Of a stretch of 26,589 nucleotides of DNA, positions 6,835 to 15,006 are shown one piece after another. The notes below the pieces were generated by a model. It ran no database searches. It was not told the origin of the DNA and saw nothing but the letters and a program-made list of their open reading frames with translations. The position numbers and the translations under genes are program-made. This DNA comes from Dehalococcoidia bacterium (GTDB lineage: Bacteria > Chloroflexota > Dehalococcoidia > Lucifugimonadales > UBA3495). The stretch covers positions 15,778 to 42,366 of the forward strand of contig DPHC01000014.1 in NCBI GenBank assembly GCA_003523055.1, read 5' to 3'. How positions within the stretch are numbered: the first letter of the stretch is position 1; each line of letters begins with the position of its first letter.

Positions 6835-8037
6835 ATGCCATTATTATTTAATGAATCACAAAGTTATTTGTTGACTTCTGAGTCTGTAACAGAAGGTCAT
6901 CCTGATAAATTATGTGATCAAATTTCCGATGCTGTTATCGACGCAGTTATGTCTGGAGACCCCATGGGCAGAGTTGCTTGTGAAACTGCTATAACTAACG
7001 GATTAGTAGTAGTTATGGGAGAAATATCTACTAGTGTTAACTTGAACATCCCACAAATTGTCAGAGACACGTTGACGCGGACTGGATATACTAATGCGGA
7101 TTATGGCATAGATGCTACTAGCTGCGGTGTCAGTGTCTGTGTACAAGAGCAATCCTCGGATATTGATGCAGGTGTTAGTAATGCAATAGAAACAAGAGAT
7201 GATTCAGCTTCAGATCAGTCTACTGGAGCAGGAGATCAAGGAATGATGGTAGGGTTTGCATGTAATGAAACAGAAGAACTCATGCCTTTGACTATAAGTT
7301 TATCTCATAGATTAGTGCAAAAATTAGCCGAAGTTAGAAAAAACGATACATTGCCTTATTTGCGCCCTGACGGTAAATCACAAGTGACAGTAGAATATAA
7401 AAACGGAAAACCTTATAGAGTAGATACCATAGTGATAAGCACGCAACATGATCCAGATGTTGACAATGCGACTATAGAAAAAGATATAAAATCTGAAGTT
7501 ATTGATAAAATAGTTCCTTCAAATATGCTTGATGAAAACACTAAGTATTTCATAAACCCCAGTGGGCGGTTTGTAATCGGAGGACCGGCTGGAGATTCAG
7601 GCCTTACAGGACGAAAAATCATAGTGGATACTTATGGAGGCATTGCCCGTCATGGTGGCGGAGCCTTCTCAGGTAAAGATTGCACTAAAGTCGATAGATC
7701 CGGATCATATGCTGCTAGATATGTCGCAAAAAATATAGTTAAAGCAGGATTGTCAGACCGCGCTGAAGTATTGGTTTCTTATGCAATTGGAGTTGCAACT
7801 CCAACCTCTGTGAGCGTAGAAACATTTGATACTAATCACGTGGATAATCAATTGATTAATGACTTGGTCACTGAACATTTTGATTTACGACCAGATGCCA
7901 TTATTAACAATTTGGATCTCAGGAGACCTATATACGGACCTACTGCATCTTACGGGCATTTCGGTAGATTAGATCTTGATTTACCTTGGGAACGTACAGA
8001 CAAAGCTGATACTTTGAGAAAAGCAGCTGGCTTGTAA
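6835..8037 (+). CDS. metK: S-adenosylmethionine synthetase (methionine adenosyltransferase)
   Basis: MetK makes SAM from ATP and methionine. The 400-residue length is typical. Motifs are SVTEGHPDKLCDQISDA (17-33) with the ATP-contacting His22, STGAGDQG (129-136), and the phosphate loop GGGAFSGKD (274-282) followed by KVDRSGSY. The C-terminal domain is complete. AAGGAG lies 6 nt before the ATG. Being last in the SAM-cycle block places it downstream of the leader at 3108-3243, so control there would also affect SAM production unless internal promoters exist. Confidence 0.98.
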   Translation: MPLLFNESQSYLLTSESVTEGHPDKLCDQISDAVIDAVMSGDPMGRVACETAITNGLVVVMGEISTSVNLNIPQIVRDTLTRTGYTNADYGIDATSCGVSVCVQEQSSDIDAGVSNAIETRDDSASDQSTGAGDQGMMVGFACNETEELMPLTISLSHRLVQKLAEVRKNDTLPYLRPDGKSQVTVEYKNGKPYRVDTIVISTQHDPDVDNATIEKDIKSEVIDKIVPSNMLDENTKYFINPSGRFVIGGPAGDSGLTGRKIIVDTYGGIARHGGGAFSGKDCTKVDRSGSYAARYVAKNIVKAGLSDRAEVLVSYAIGVATPTSVSVETFDTNHVDNQLINDLVTEHFDLRPDAIINNLDLRRPIYGPTASYGHFGRLDLDLPWERTDKADTLRKAAGL

Positions 8038-8121
8038 GGGAAATAAAAATCTATATTCAACAACTTAATAGATTAGAAGTGACTGGTTGATAAGTATTAA
8101 TAGTACTATCCGAGAGGGAAT

Positions 8122-9540
8122 GTGATAGCTTTTGGAACAGATGGTTGGAGAGGTTTAATAGCTGAAGATTTTACTTTTGCGAACGTTTCTATATGCTCTC
8201 AGGCAGTCGCAGATTATATAAAACATAACCCGGACATACCGAATTCTTTGATCGTAGGGTACGACACCAGATTTCTTTCCAAAGAATTTGCAGATTTAGT
8301 CTGCCAAGTGATGGTTAGTAATAATATTAAGGTATATATGACAGAGGTTCCAACACCAACTCCTGTCATTACTTATATGATAAAACAGCTGTGCACCGGC
8401 GGAGGCGTGATTATAACTGCTAGCCATAACCCATATGCATGGAATGGATTTAAATTTAAATCTAGTGATGGTGGTAGCGCAAGTCAAGAAATAATAAATA
8501 CTATAGAATCGTATATACTTGATAGTGATCCTAAAAACATATATATAAATAACCCTATGCCAACTGAAATGTTTAGCATTATAGATGCTAAACAAGAGTA
8601 TGTTGAGCATGTAAATAAATTAATAAATGTAGAACTAATAAAACAATCAGGCCTGAAAGTGTTAGTCGATAATATGTTTGGATCTGGTTCAGGGTATTTA
8701 TCTGAAATATTATCCGGTGGACCTATGGTGGTGTCAGAAATACATTCAGAAATCAACCCAAACTTCCCTACTATAAAACAACCAGAACCTATAGAAGATA
8801 ATCTCAATCAATTGGCGTCTATGTTACGTCTTGGTAATGAATTTGATATCGGACTGGCTCTTGATGGAGACGCCGATAGATTGGGTGTAATAGATGAAAA
8901 TGGCATATATGTTTCTACGTTACAGTCATTTTCATTATTAGTTTATTATTTCTTAGAGGTTAAAAATCTCAAAGGCCCAATTGTTAAAAGTGTGACTAAT
9001 TCCCAAGCAATTGATAAATTAGGTGCAAGGAATCAAGTCCAGGTGTATGAAACTCCAGTAGGATTTAAACATTTAGGGCTTAAAATGTTGCAGACAGGAG
9101 CCTTACTTGCAGGTGAAGAGAGCGGAGGTTTTGCATTTTCTGGAAGTGTTCCAGAAAGAGATGGTATTCTGAGTGCACTGTTTTTATTGGAATTTTTGGC
9201 TGTCTCTAAGAAGACTTGTAGTAATTTACTTATAGACTTATATAGCTTAATTGGGCCACTTCAATATTCAAGAAAAGACATTCCATTGAATGCATTTGAA
9301 ATGGATAGAATACGTAGTTTTGACGTATCTGCGGTTTCTTATGACAATTGTCCGTTTGAAATAATTAACATAACAACAATAGATGGATTGAAAATCACGA
9401 CAACTGAGGGATGGGTATCGTTTAGATTGTCCGGAACAGAACCATTACTTAGAATATACAGTGAAGGAACCACATTAGAAATTGTGGATGAATTAATATC
9501 ATTTGTAAGCCAGTTTTTACAGATATCAGTTGATGGATAA
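8122..9540 (+). CDS. Alpha-D-phosphohexomutase (phosphoglucomutase/phosphomannomutase family)
   Basis: The enzyme shifts phosphate between C6 and C1 of a hexose phosphate through a phosphoserine. All four family signatures are present in order: TASHNP (99-104) with the catalytic Ser101, the Mg-binding DGDADR (248-253), the sugar-binding GEESGG (331-336), and the phosphate-binding RLSGTEP (435-441). The 472-residue length fits the family. Which sugar it uses (glucose, mannose or glucosamine phosphate) cannot be settled from these motifs. The start is GTG after GAGAGGGA. An 84-nt gap separates it from metK, long enough for a separate promoter, but no good one was seen. Its last codons overlap the next gene. 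Confidence 0.93.
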   Translation: MIAFGTDGWRGLIAEDFTFANVSICSQAVADYIKHNPDIPNSLIVGYDTRFLSKEFADLVCQVMVSNNIKVYMTEVPTPTPVITYMIKQLCTGGGVIITASHNPYAWNGFKFKSSDGGSASQEIINTIESYILDSDPKNIYINNPMPTEMFSIIDAKQEYVEHVNKLINVELIKQSGLKVLVDNMFGSGSGYLSEILSGGPMVVSEIHSEINPNFPTIKQPEPIEDNLNQLASMLRLGNEFDIGLALDGDADRLGVIDENGIYVSTLQSFSLLVYYFLEVKNLKGPIVKSVTNSQAIDKLGARNQVQVYETPVGFKHLGLKMLQTGALLAGEESGGFAFSGSVPERDGILSALFLLEFLAVSKKTCSNLLIDLYSLIGPLQYSRKDIPLNAFEMDRIRSFDVSAVSYDNCPFEIINITTIDGLKITTTEGWVSFRLSGTEPLLRIYSEGTTLEIVDELISFVSQFLQISVDG

Positions 9541-10399
9541 AAGAATTTTCAAATCAGTGATTTTATCCGGAATCATGATAGGTTCCATAATAGCATTGGT
9601 AGCATTTGTTCTGAATGATGCAGGCAGCGATAATATTAATATGGGCTTTGAATTGATTTCAGGCTCCATAGCAAGCTATTTAAGTGGGTTAAGCACTCTT
9701 CTTACGGCAGGGTTTGCTTTTGGAGCTGGAATGGTTGCTGCGGTCAATCCTTGCGGGTTCGTAATGCTACCTTCATATATAGCGGTTTATTTATTGTCGG
9801 AATCATCTTCTAATAAATCAATTTTTAGTAAATTACGAAGATCTTTAGTGGTGACATTATCTATGACTTTAGGCTTTGTTGTTGTTTTCGGATTAGCTGG
9901 ATCTATAATAACGTTCGGATTTAGATCATTTGTTGGCTCATTATTGCCATGGTTTGGGTTATTTACAGGTACCATACTAATTATAGTTGCTTCTGGTCTG
10001 ATATTTGGTGTTAAGCAATATACTTATATTTCTTTGCCATTCAAGCTGTCTGCAATGATCCCATCTTTTGATAATGTATCTGTAAAAGGATATTTTGTGT
10101 TTGGTGTTAGTTATGCATTGGTTTCGCTAGGATGTGCTCTTCCGATATTTATGGTCGTTGTAGGGAGTACATTTGTAGAGAGATCTGCTATAGACGTTAT
10201 ATTATCTTATATTAATTACAGTTTAGGCATGGGTTCAGTCATACTTGTTATAACCATATTTATCACGCTGGTGCAAAGACCTATGTTGATATCAGGGAAG
10301 ACTTTAACCAGGTATGTAAGATTACTAACTATCGGATTACTATTGTTAGCTGGTTGTTACTTGTTATTTTATTGGTTGACGATTGGTGAAGTTTTGTAA
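9533..10399 (+). CDS. CcdA/DsbD-like transmembrane thiol-disulfide transporter
   Basis: This 288-residue integral membrane protein belongs to the family that carries reducing equivalents across the membrane for cytochrome c maturation or periplasmic thiol reduction. The Cys pair sits in NPCGF (72-76, Cys74) and LGCALP (199-204, Cys201), both in membrane segments. Hydrophobic segments lie near 8-27, 59-88, 105-128, 137-160, 188-212, 226-247 and 262-283. The N-terminal segment precedes the conserved core and may be an extra helix or signal anchor. The ATG at 9533 overlaps the mutase stop by 8 nt; a TTG at 9530 is an alternative. No thioredoxin-like partner is adjacent. Confidence 0.88.
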   Translation: MDKRIFKSVILSGIMIGSIIALVAFVLNDAGSDNINMGFELISGSIASYLSGLSTLLTAGFAFGAGMVAAVNPCGFVMLPSYIAVYLLSESSSNKSIFSKLRRSLVVTLSMTLGFVVVFGLAGSIITFGFRSFVGSLLPWFGLFTGTILIIVASGLIFGVKQYTYISLPFKLSAMIPSFDNVSVKGYFVFGVSYALVSLGCALPIFMVVVGSTFVERSAIDVILSYINYSLGMGSVILVITIFITLVQRPMLISGKTLTRYVRLLTIGLLLLAGCYLLFYWLTIGEVL

Positions 10400-10401
10400 C
10401 T

Positions 10402-10806
10402 TTAACGCTTGGTGTATTGTGGTGCTCTTCTAGCTCGTTTCAACCCGTATTTTTTGCTTTCTTTTATTCTAGAGTCCCTAGTTACCAAACCTGCTCTTTT
10501 GAGGTCAGGCTTCAAGTTTTCATCAAAGGTTATGAGCGCTTTAGTTATTCCGTGTCGGATAGCTTCAGCTTGCGAATTTACTCCGCCGCCTTCAACTTTT
10601 ACTTCAACTCTGAAGTTGTTAGTCATATTACTAATTGCTAACGACTGTTTTATGGTGTTTTGCCAAGGTGCCCAATTAAAATATGTTTCCATGGGCTTGT
10701 TATTAACAATGATAGAGTTAGAGGTGCTACTAAATAATTTAACTCTAGCAATTGATGTTTTTCTTTTTCCTGTACCGTAATAATATTGTTCTTGTTGCTG
10801 GGTCAA
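10402..10806 (-). CDS. rpsI: 30S ribosomal protein S9
   Basis: S9 binds the 3' major domain of 16S rRNA in the small-subunit head, with its C-terminal tail reaching the P-site tRNA. Recognised by YYYGTGKRKTSIARVKL (8-24), GGGVNSQAEAIRHGI and the basic end KKYGLKRARRAPQYTKR, which finishes in the family's Lys-Arg. The start is TTG after AGGTAGGT, and the N-terminal MTQQQEQ is a short extension. It is the last gene of the leftward superoperon; its stop is 2 nt from the stop of the convergent CcdA gene. Confidence 0.98.
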   Translation of the reverse strand: MTQQQEQYYYGTGKRKTSIARVKLFSSTSNSIIVNNKPMETYFNWAPWQNTIKQSLAISNMTNNFRVEVKVEGGGVNSQAEAIRHGITKALITFDENLKPDLKRAGLVTRDSRIKESKKYGLKRARRAPQYTKR

Positions 10807-10837
10807 TTGTTACCTACCTAGATGTATTTTGTTATTC

Positions 10838-11263
10838 TTAACTTATTTGAGCTTGATGAGGGTGTTGTCCGCCAGTATATATTTTTACTCGTGTCAACAT
10901 TTTTCGTCCCAATTTATTATTGGGTAGCATACCTTTTATTGCTAGTCTTAGAATGTTTTCAGGGTTTTTACCAGCCAAGGTTTTATAGGTAAAACTTTTT
11001 AAGTTACCAACATATCCGCTATGTCTGTAATACATTTTATCTTCAAATTTATTACCGGTTACTGTAACTTTTTCTGCATTAATAACTACTACAAATGAAC
11101 CAACTAATGTGAAAGGTGTATAATTAGTTAAATTTTTCCCTTGAAGTTTGACTGCTATATTCCGGGCGAGTCTGCCTAAGGTTTGCCCTTCCGCGTCTAT
11201 TAATTCCCAAACTTCATCTTTGGGATCATTAGGTTTAGGGAAATATGTGCTTTGTCGTTTCAT
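10838..11263 (-). CDS. rplM: 50S ribosomal protein L13
   Basis: L13 is an early assembly protein of the large subunit binding 23S rRNA. The 141-residue sequence has the family hallmarks WELIDAEGQTLGRLA (19-33), the NYTPF segment, KVTVTGNK, YYRHSGYVG and the near-C-terminal GMLPNNKLGRKML and GGQHPHQAQ. It follows truA by only 3 nt and precedes rpsI by 31 nt, the common L13-S9 pair appended to the alpha operon. Confidence 0.98.
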   Translation of the reverse strand: MKRQSTYFPKPNDPKDEVWELIDAEGQTLGRLARNIAVKLQGKNLTNYTPFTLVGSFVVVINAEKVTVTGNKFEDKMYYRHSGYVGNLKSFTYKTLAGKNPENILRLAIKGMLPNNKLGRKMLTRVKIYTGGQHPHQAQIS

Positions 11264-11266
11264 TTT

Positions 11267-12046
11267 TTATTCACCAATATATGAGAAAGGATTTCCATAT
11301 TTTACACCTACTAAGAACAGACCACAAGCAGGTAACATAGAATAATGATTGTCAGTGGTTAATTGTGTAGACAGTAAGGCGCTTAAAGTACTTATTGGTG
11401 TCTGATGTTTTCCTATTTCAACTAGTATGCCGTTGATTTTTCTGATTTGGTATTTTAAAAATCCATTGGATTCACATTTTATATCTACTCCCGTCGGAGA
11501 AGCCACTACCTTCCATTCATATATAGTTCTTGTAGTACTCCCACCAGGATAAGATGATTTAGCTATATTTTTGAAATCATGTTCTCCATAAAGGGATTGA
11601 CAAGCCAAATTCATTGAGGGTATATCTAGGTCATGTTTGACCCAGGCGTAGTAATTTCTGTGTAACGCTAACTTTGAATCGCTATTGTTAATTTGATATT
11701 TGTATTCTCGAGATGTAGCGCTTTTACGAGAATGGAAATCATTTGGTACATAATATGCTTTCTTTATGGAGATGTCTTTGGGCAAATAGTAATTTAAAGC
11801 CTTTAACAAAGTAATTTCTTCATAGTATTTTGGGGTTCGAAAATCTACAACTTGCCCGTAAGCGTGCGCGCCTGCATCTGTACGACTTGCGGATCTAATT
11901 CTGATGTGTTCACCAGTTAATTTGTAAAGAGCAGTTTCTATAGCTGCTTGGATAGTAGGTTCTGTTTTTTGTATTTGGAACCCATGGTAATTGGAACCGT
12001 CATATTCTACTATTACTGCGAAATGGTTTGTGTTGGTTTCTAACAC
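11267..12046 (-). CDS. truA: tRNA pseudouridine(38-40) synthase
   Basis: TruA isomerises uridines 38-40 in the anticodon arm of many tRNAs. The catalytic Asp57 lies in SRTDAGAHA (54-62), preceded by EYDGSNYHGFQ (14-24). Later motifs include FHSRKSATSREYKY and GFLKYQIRKINGILVEIG, the family's C-terminal RNA-binding region. Length 259 residues is normal. The start is GTG at 12046. Location between rplQ and rplM matches the common bacterial order. Confidence 0.96.
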   Translation of the reverse strand: MLETNTNHFAVIVEYDGSNYHGFQIQKTEPTIQAAIETALYKLTGEHIRIRSASRTDAGAHAYGQVVDFRTPKYYEEITLLKALNYYLPKDISIKKAYYVPNDFHSRKSATSREYKYQINNSDSKLALHRNYYAWVKHDLDIPSMNLACQSLYGEHDFKNIAKSSYPGGSTTRTIYEWKVVASPTGVDIKCESNGFLKYQIRKINGILVEIGKHQTPISTLSALLSTQLTTDNHYSMLPACGLFLVGVKYGNPFSYIGE

Positions 12047-12070
12047 TTTAAACTAGTAAAAGAGTTGTTT

Positions 12071-12424
12071 CTATACTAGTTCTATGATTGCCATTTCAGC
12101 TCCGTCGCCTTGACGTGTGCCTAATTTGGTTATACGAGTGTATCCACCGTTTCTATCTTCATACCTTTCTGCAAGAGTGTTAAACAACTTATCCACTACA
12201 GATTTATTAGGTAGTCTTTTGATTGCCATTCTACGGTTGTGGAGTCCACCTTTTTTACCGTATGTTATTAATTTTTCGGTAATTATCCGAGTTTCTTTTG
12301 CTTTGTGTAAGGTCGTTTTCATTTTTTCATTAGTCAGTAACGATACAGCCTGACTTCTCATTAGAGCTTTCCGTTGGTCTTTTTTTCGGCTTAATCTTCG
12401 GCCGGCAATTCTATGACTTGCCAT
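12071..12424 (-). CDS. rplQ: 50S ribosomal protein L17
   Basis: L17 sits near the exit of the peptide tunnel on 23S rRNA. Recognised by HRIAGRRLSRKKDQRKALMRSQ (4-25) and the end YTRITKLGTRQGDGAEMAIIELV. It is the 117-residue core form without a C-terminal extension. Its ATG overlaps the rpoA stop by one base (TAATG), so translation is probably coupled to that of RNA polymerase alpha. Confidence 0.98.
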   Translation of the reverse strand: MASHRIAGRRLSRKKDQRKALMRSQAVSLLTNEKMKTTLHKAKETRIITEKLITYGKKGGLHNRRMAIKRLPNKSVVDKLFNTLAERYEDRNGGYTRITKLGTRQGDGAEMAIIELV

Positions 12425-13467
12425 TATCCCTCTACCTCTTCTTCAGTAGTTTCTTCTGCTGTAGTTTCTTCTGCTGTGATCTCTTCTGCTGGTGACCCTA
12501 CACCTAGTTCAACTAATTTATCACGTAATTCATGCAATGACTTTTCGCCGAAATTTCTTATTTTTAACAAATCAGCATCAGTCATGTCTAACACTTCACC
12601 GACTTTTGAGATATTAGCACGTTTTAAACAATTTAATGTTCGAGGAGATAGATCGAGTCGTTCTATTAAGGTCTGGAATATTTCAGGAGCTACCGAAGCG
12701 GCTGTATTGACGGCTACTTCATCACCTTCTTTACTAATAGTTTTAAACATGAAGAAATGGTTAACTAGTTCTTCTGACGCGGCTTTAAGTGCATCAGTAG
12801 GAGTTATGCTACCGTCAGTCCATATTTCTAAAATCAGTCGTTCATAGTCAGTAACTTGCCCTACTCTAGTTCTTTCAACGGCATAATTAACTTTTACAAT
12901 TGGATTAAATATTGCATCTACAGGTAGGACTCCAACTGCCATGCCACTGCTTTCTTCTGTGACTTGTGCGGGTGTGTACCCTGTCCCAGTTTCTACATTA
13001 AATTCAATCGATAGTTTAGTATCAGGAGAATCTAGTGTTGCGAGATGCAATTCTGGATTTACTATTTGAAAATCTGATGATGTGGAGATATCTCCAGCAC
13101 ATACAGAGCCCTCACTTTGAATTTCTAGTCTCATTTTACCAGTTCGCCCGGATTCAGATTTTATTCTGATTCTCTTTATGTTTAGAAGAAGTTGCATTAC
13201 TTCTTCTTTCACGCCAGGTACAGACTTATATTCATGCACTATGTCTTCAATTTTTACCCAAGTTATAGCGCAGCCAGGTATTGAGCTTAGGAGCACTCTC
13301 CTGATGGGATTACCAATTGTTATACCATAGCCTTTTATTAAAGGTTCTAGGGCAAATTTGCCGTAACTTACCTCATCAGTGTCTATTACTTTTACTAACG
13401 GGTTCAGTGAAAGTATTTCGCCTTCAGAGGGAGTTGGCGGGAGTATATAAGTTTCGAAAGTTGTCAT
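12424..13467 (-). CDS. rpoA: DNA-directed RNA polymerase subunit alpha
   Basis: Alpha dimerises to nucleate RNA polymerase assembly and binds UP elements and activators through its C-terminal domain. The N-terminal domain covers about 20-240 (FALEPLIKGYGITIGNPIRRVLLSS, 38-62; RTRVGQVTDYERL, 199-211). After a linker the helix-hairpin-helix domain spans 265-324, with DNA-contacting positions equivalent to E. coli R265, N268, C269, G296, K298, S299 and E302 at R276, N279, C280, G307, K309, S310 and E313. Residues 327-347 form an unusual acidic Thr/Glu repeat tail. The same C-terminal domain type recurs on the L30 protein of this operon. Confidence 0.98.
   Translation of the reverse strand: MTTFETYILPPTPSEGEILSLNPLVKVIDTDEVSYGKFALEPLIKGYGITIGNPIRRVLLSSIPGCAITWVKIEDIVHEYKSVPGVKEEVMQLLLNIKRIRIKSESGRTGKMRLEIQSEGSVCAGDISTSSDFQIVNPELHLATLDSPDTKLSIEFNVETGTGYTPAQVTEESSGMAVGVLPVDAIFNPIVKVNYAVERTRVGQVTDYERLILEIWTDGSITPTDALKAASEELVNHFFMFKTISKEGDEVAVNTAASVAPEIFQTLIERLDLSPRTLNCLKRANISKVGEVLDMTDADLLKIRNFGEKSLHELRDKLVELGVGSPAEEITAEETTAEETTEEEVEG
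12427..12489 (-). repeat. Acidic Thr/Glu repeat encoding the RpoA C-terminal tail
   Basis: About three tandem imperfect copies of a 15-nt unit (gcagaagaaactact and variants) encode a tail with repeated AEETT ending in EEEVEG. The last copy matches the end of the neighbouring operon gene rplC at 19 of 20 positions (GAAGAAAC[T/A]ACTGAAGAAGA). Such repeats change length easily by slippage. Confidence 0.8.
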
Positions 13468-13474
13468 TTATGAT

Positions 13475-14074
13475 TTACCTCTTAGAGTAGAATTCTACTA
13501 TTTGAATTGTGTCGATTACTAATTCTCCGTCTTCTCCGGTTGGGCCGCTAACAACTTTTGTTGACATATCATTGGAATCCAAACCAATCCAGTGAGGTGG
13601 CGCAACTGTTTTGGAATTTTCTATTGCTGATAGGTAAAGAGAATTCTTTGTAGCTTTTTCGGTCCAGGTAATGTGATCACCTTCTTTGATTTGATATGAA
13701 GGTATATCAACTTTTTGACCATTTACCTTAAAATGTCCATGATTTACGGCTTGCCTAGATTGTCTACGGGTTAAGAACATACCTGTCCTATATAACACAT
13801 TATCTAAGCGACGTTCTAATAAGACCATTAAATTATCACCGGTTATACCCACCATGTTGATTGCCCGATCATAATATCTTCGAAATTGTTTTTCTTGTAC
13901 GCCGTATAAAAACTTCGCCTTTTGTTTTTCTTTTAATTGTAGGCCGTAATTTGAAACTCTTCTACGTCGTCCCATTACTGATACGTTTTTCGTTTCTTTT
14001 TTTCGGATAGAACCATATGATTCTAGTCCTAACGATCTTAATTTCTTTTGAACTGGCCCAATATATCTAGACAC
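13475..14074 (-). CDS. rpsD: 30S ribosomal protein S4
   Basis: S4 starts 16S rRNA assembly at the five-way junction and often represses the alpha operon. This 199-residue form has YGLQLKEKQKAKFLYGVQEKQFRRYY (43-68) and an S4 domain with LERRLDNVLYRTGMFLTRRQSRQAVNHGHFKVNG. The N-terminal region has no Cys residues, so it is the zinc-free type. The start is GTG, overlapping the rpsK stop (TAGTG), with AAGGAG 6 nt upstream. Whether it regulates this operon cannot be told. Confidence 0.97.
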   Translation of the reverse strand: MSRYIGPVQKKLRSLGLESYGSIRKKETKNVSVMGRRRRVSNYGLQLKEKQKAKFLYGVQEKQFRRYYDRAINMVGITGDNLMVLLERRLDNVLYRTGMFLTRRQSRQAVNHGHFKVNGQKVDIPSYQIKEGDHITWTEKATKNSLYLSAIENSKTVAPPHWIGLDSNDMSTKVVSGPTGEDGELVIDTIQIVEFYSKR

Positions 14075-14457
14075 TACACTCTCCTTCGTTTTGGTGGCCT
14101 ACATCCGTTGTGTGGTATAGGTGTCACGTCTCTTATACTTGTTATGGTTAGGCCAATACCAGTCAGAGCTCTTATTGCAGACTCTCGACCTTGGCCTGGT
14201 CCTTTAATGAAGACATCTACTTGTTTGAGTCCCTGATCGACGCCTGTTTTTGCTATATCTTCTGCTGCTCTCTGAGCTGCAAATGCTGTTCCTTTCCTGG
14301 AACCTTTAAATCCAGCTGTTCCTGCGCTACCAGAAGTTATAACGTTACCGTCATTATCAGTTACTGTAATCAATGTATTATTGAATGTAGAATATATATA
14401 TATTCTACCAGAGGCTATAGAACCTCTTTCTCTTCTACGAGCTCGTTGTCTGGCCAT
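14074..14457 (-). CDS. rpsK: 30S ribosomal protein S11
   Basis: S11 forms part of the small-subunit platform and shapes the E-site. The family signatures are GRIYIYSTFNNTLITVTDNDG (17-37), GFKGSRKGTAFAAQRAAE and the end DVTPIPHNGCRPPKRRRV. Length 127 residues is normal. The codons for residues 17-23 or so contain a perfect 22-nt palindrome (14387-14408). It overlaps rpsD by one base. Confidence 0.98.
   Translation of the reverse strand: MARQRARRRERGSIASGRIYIYSTFNNTLITVTDNDGNVITSGSAGTAGFKGSRKGTAFAAQRAAEDIAKTGVDQGLKQVDVFIKGPGQGRESAIRALTGIGLTITSIRDVTPIPHNGCRPPKRRRV
14387..14408. repeat. Perfect 22-nt palindrome inside rpsK
   Basis: The bases from 14387 to 14408 are an exact reverse complement of themselves, with half-site GTAGAATATAT. 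The middle is an alternating AT run, which makes chance symmetry easier. In mRNA it could form a 9-bp hairpin near the 5' end of the S11 coding region. No function is established. Confidence 0.6.
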
Positions 14458-14478
14458 AATTAATTTCCACCTGTTATT

Positions 14479-14868
14479 TTACTTTCCACCGGATTTCCTG
14501 CCTCTACCTGCTACGGTACGTTTAGCACCTTTTCTAGACCGAGCGTTAGTTTTAGTTCTTTGTCCATTTACAGGTAAACTTCTTCTGTGCCTAAGTCCTT
14601 TATATGATCCTATATCAATTAATCTTCGTATATTTTGTTGAACTTCTCTTCTAAGATCTCCTTCAACTAAATAATCTTTATCTACGATTTCTCTTATGCG
14701 GTCAACTTGTAATTCATCAAGTTCGTTCATCCTGGGAGGGTTAACAGGATCTAACTGAGCCTTTTCTATAATTTCTGCTGCCATTTGGGGGCCTATACCA
14801 TATATGCTAAGCAGAGCCACATGAGCTCTTTTTCTGTCTGGTACGTCTACTCCAGATATTCTAACCAT
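14479..14868 (-). CDS. rpsM: 30S ribosomal protein S13
   Basis: S13 lies in the small-subunit head and bridges to the large subunit and the P-site tRNA. Recognised by VRISGVDVPDRKRAHVAL (2-19), the helix-hairpin-helix IYGIGPQMAAEI and the C-terminal GLRHRRSLPVNGQRTKTNARSRKG. Length 129. AGGAG lies 6 nt before the ATG. The gap to rpmJ upstream is 12 nt. Confidence 0.98.
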   Translation of the reverse strand: MVRISGVDVPDRKRAHVALLSIYGIGPQMAAEIIEKAQLDPVNPPRMNELDELQVDRIREIVDKDYLVEGDLRREVQQNIRRLIDIGSYKGLRHRRSLPVNGQRTKTNARSRKGAKRTVAGRGRKSGGK

Positions 14869-14880
14869 GTTTTTCTCCTA

Positions 14881-14994
14881 TTAACCTTGTCGTTGAGAAT
14901 GTCTACGGTTAGTACATATTATACGTACCACCCGTTTTCTTTTAATAACCCTGCATTTTTCGCAGCGTTTTTTTACTGATGCGCTTACTTTCAT
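14881..14994 (-). CDS. rpmJ: 50S ribosomal protein L36
   Basis: This 37-codon gene was found by translating the gap between infA and rpsM. It begins MKVSASVKKRCEKCRVIKR and ends RRHSQRQG, matching L36 along its whole length. The zinc ligands Cys11, Cys14, Cys27 and His32 are all present, so it is the zinc-binding type. L36 is the last protein added to the large subunit, binding near 23S helices of the GTPase region. The position between infA and rpsM is the usual one. Confidence 0.97.
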   Translation of the reverse strand: MKVSASVKKRCEKCRVIKRKRVVRIICTNRRHSQRQG

Positions 14995-15006
14995 AACTAT
15001 CCCTTA

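Noticed and set aside
8048..8074. Inverted repeat AATCTAT/ATAGATT after metK as a terminator
   Set aside because: The stem is AT-rich with a 13-nt loop and no T-run follows.
8453..8468. AT-only palindrome in the phosphohexomutase gene
   Set aside because: It arises from alternating AAA/TTT codons for Lys-Phe-Lys in a conserved motif and needs no other explanation.
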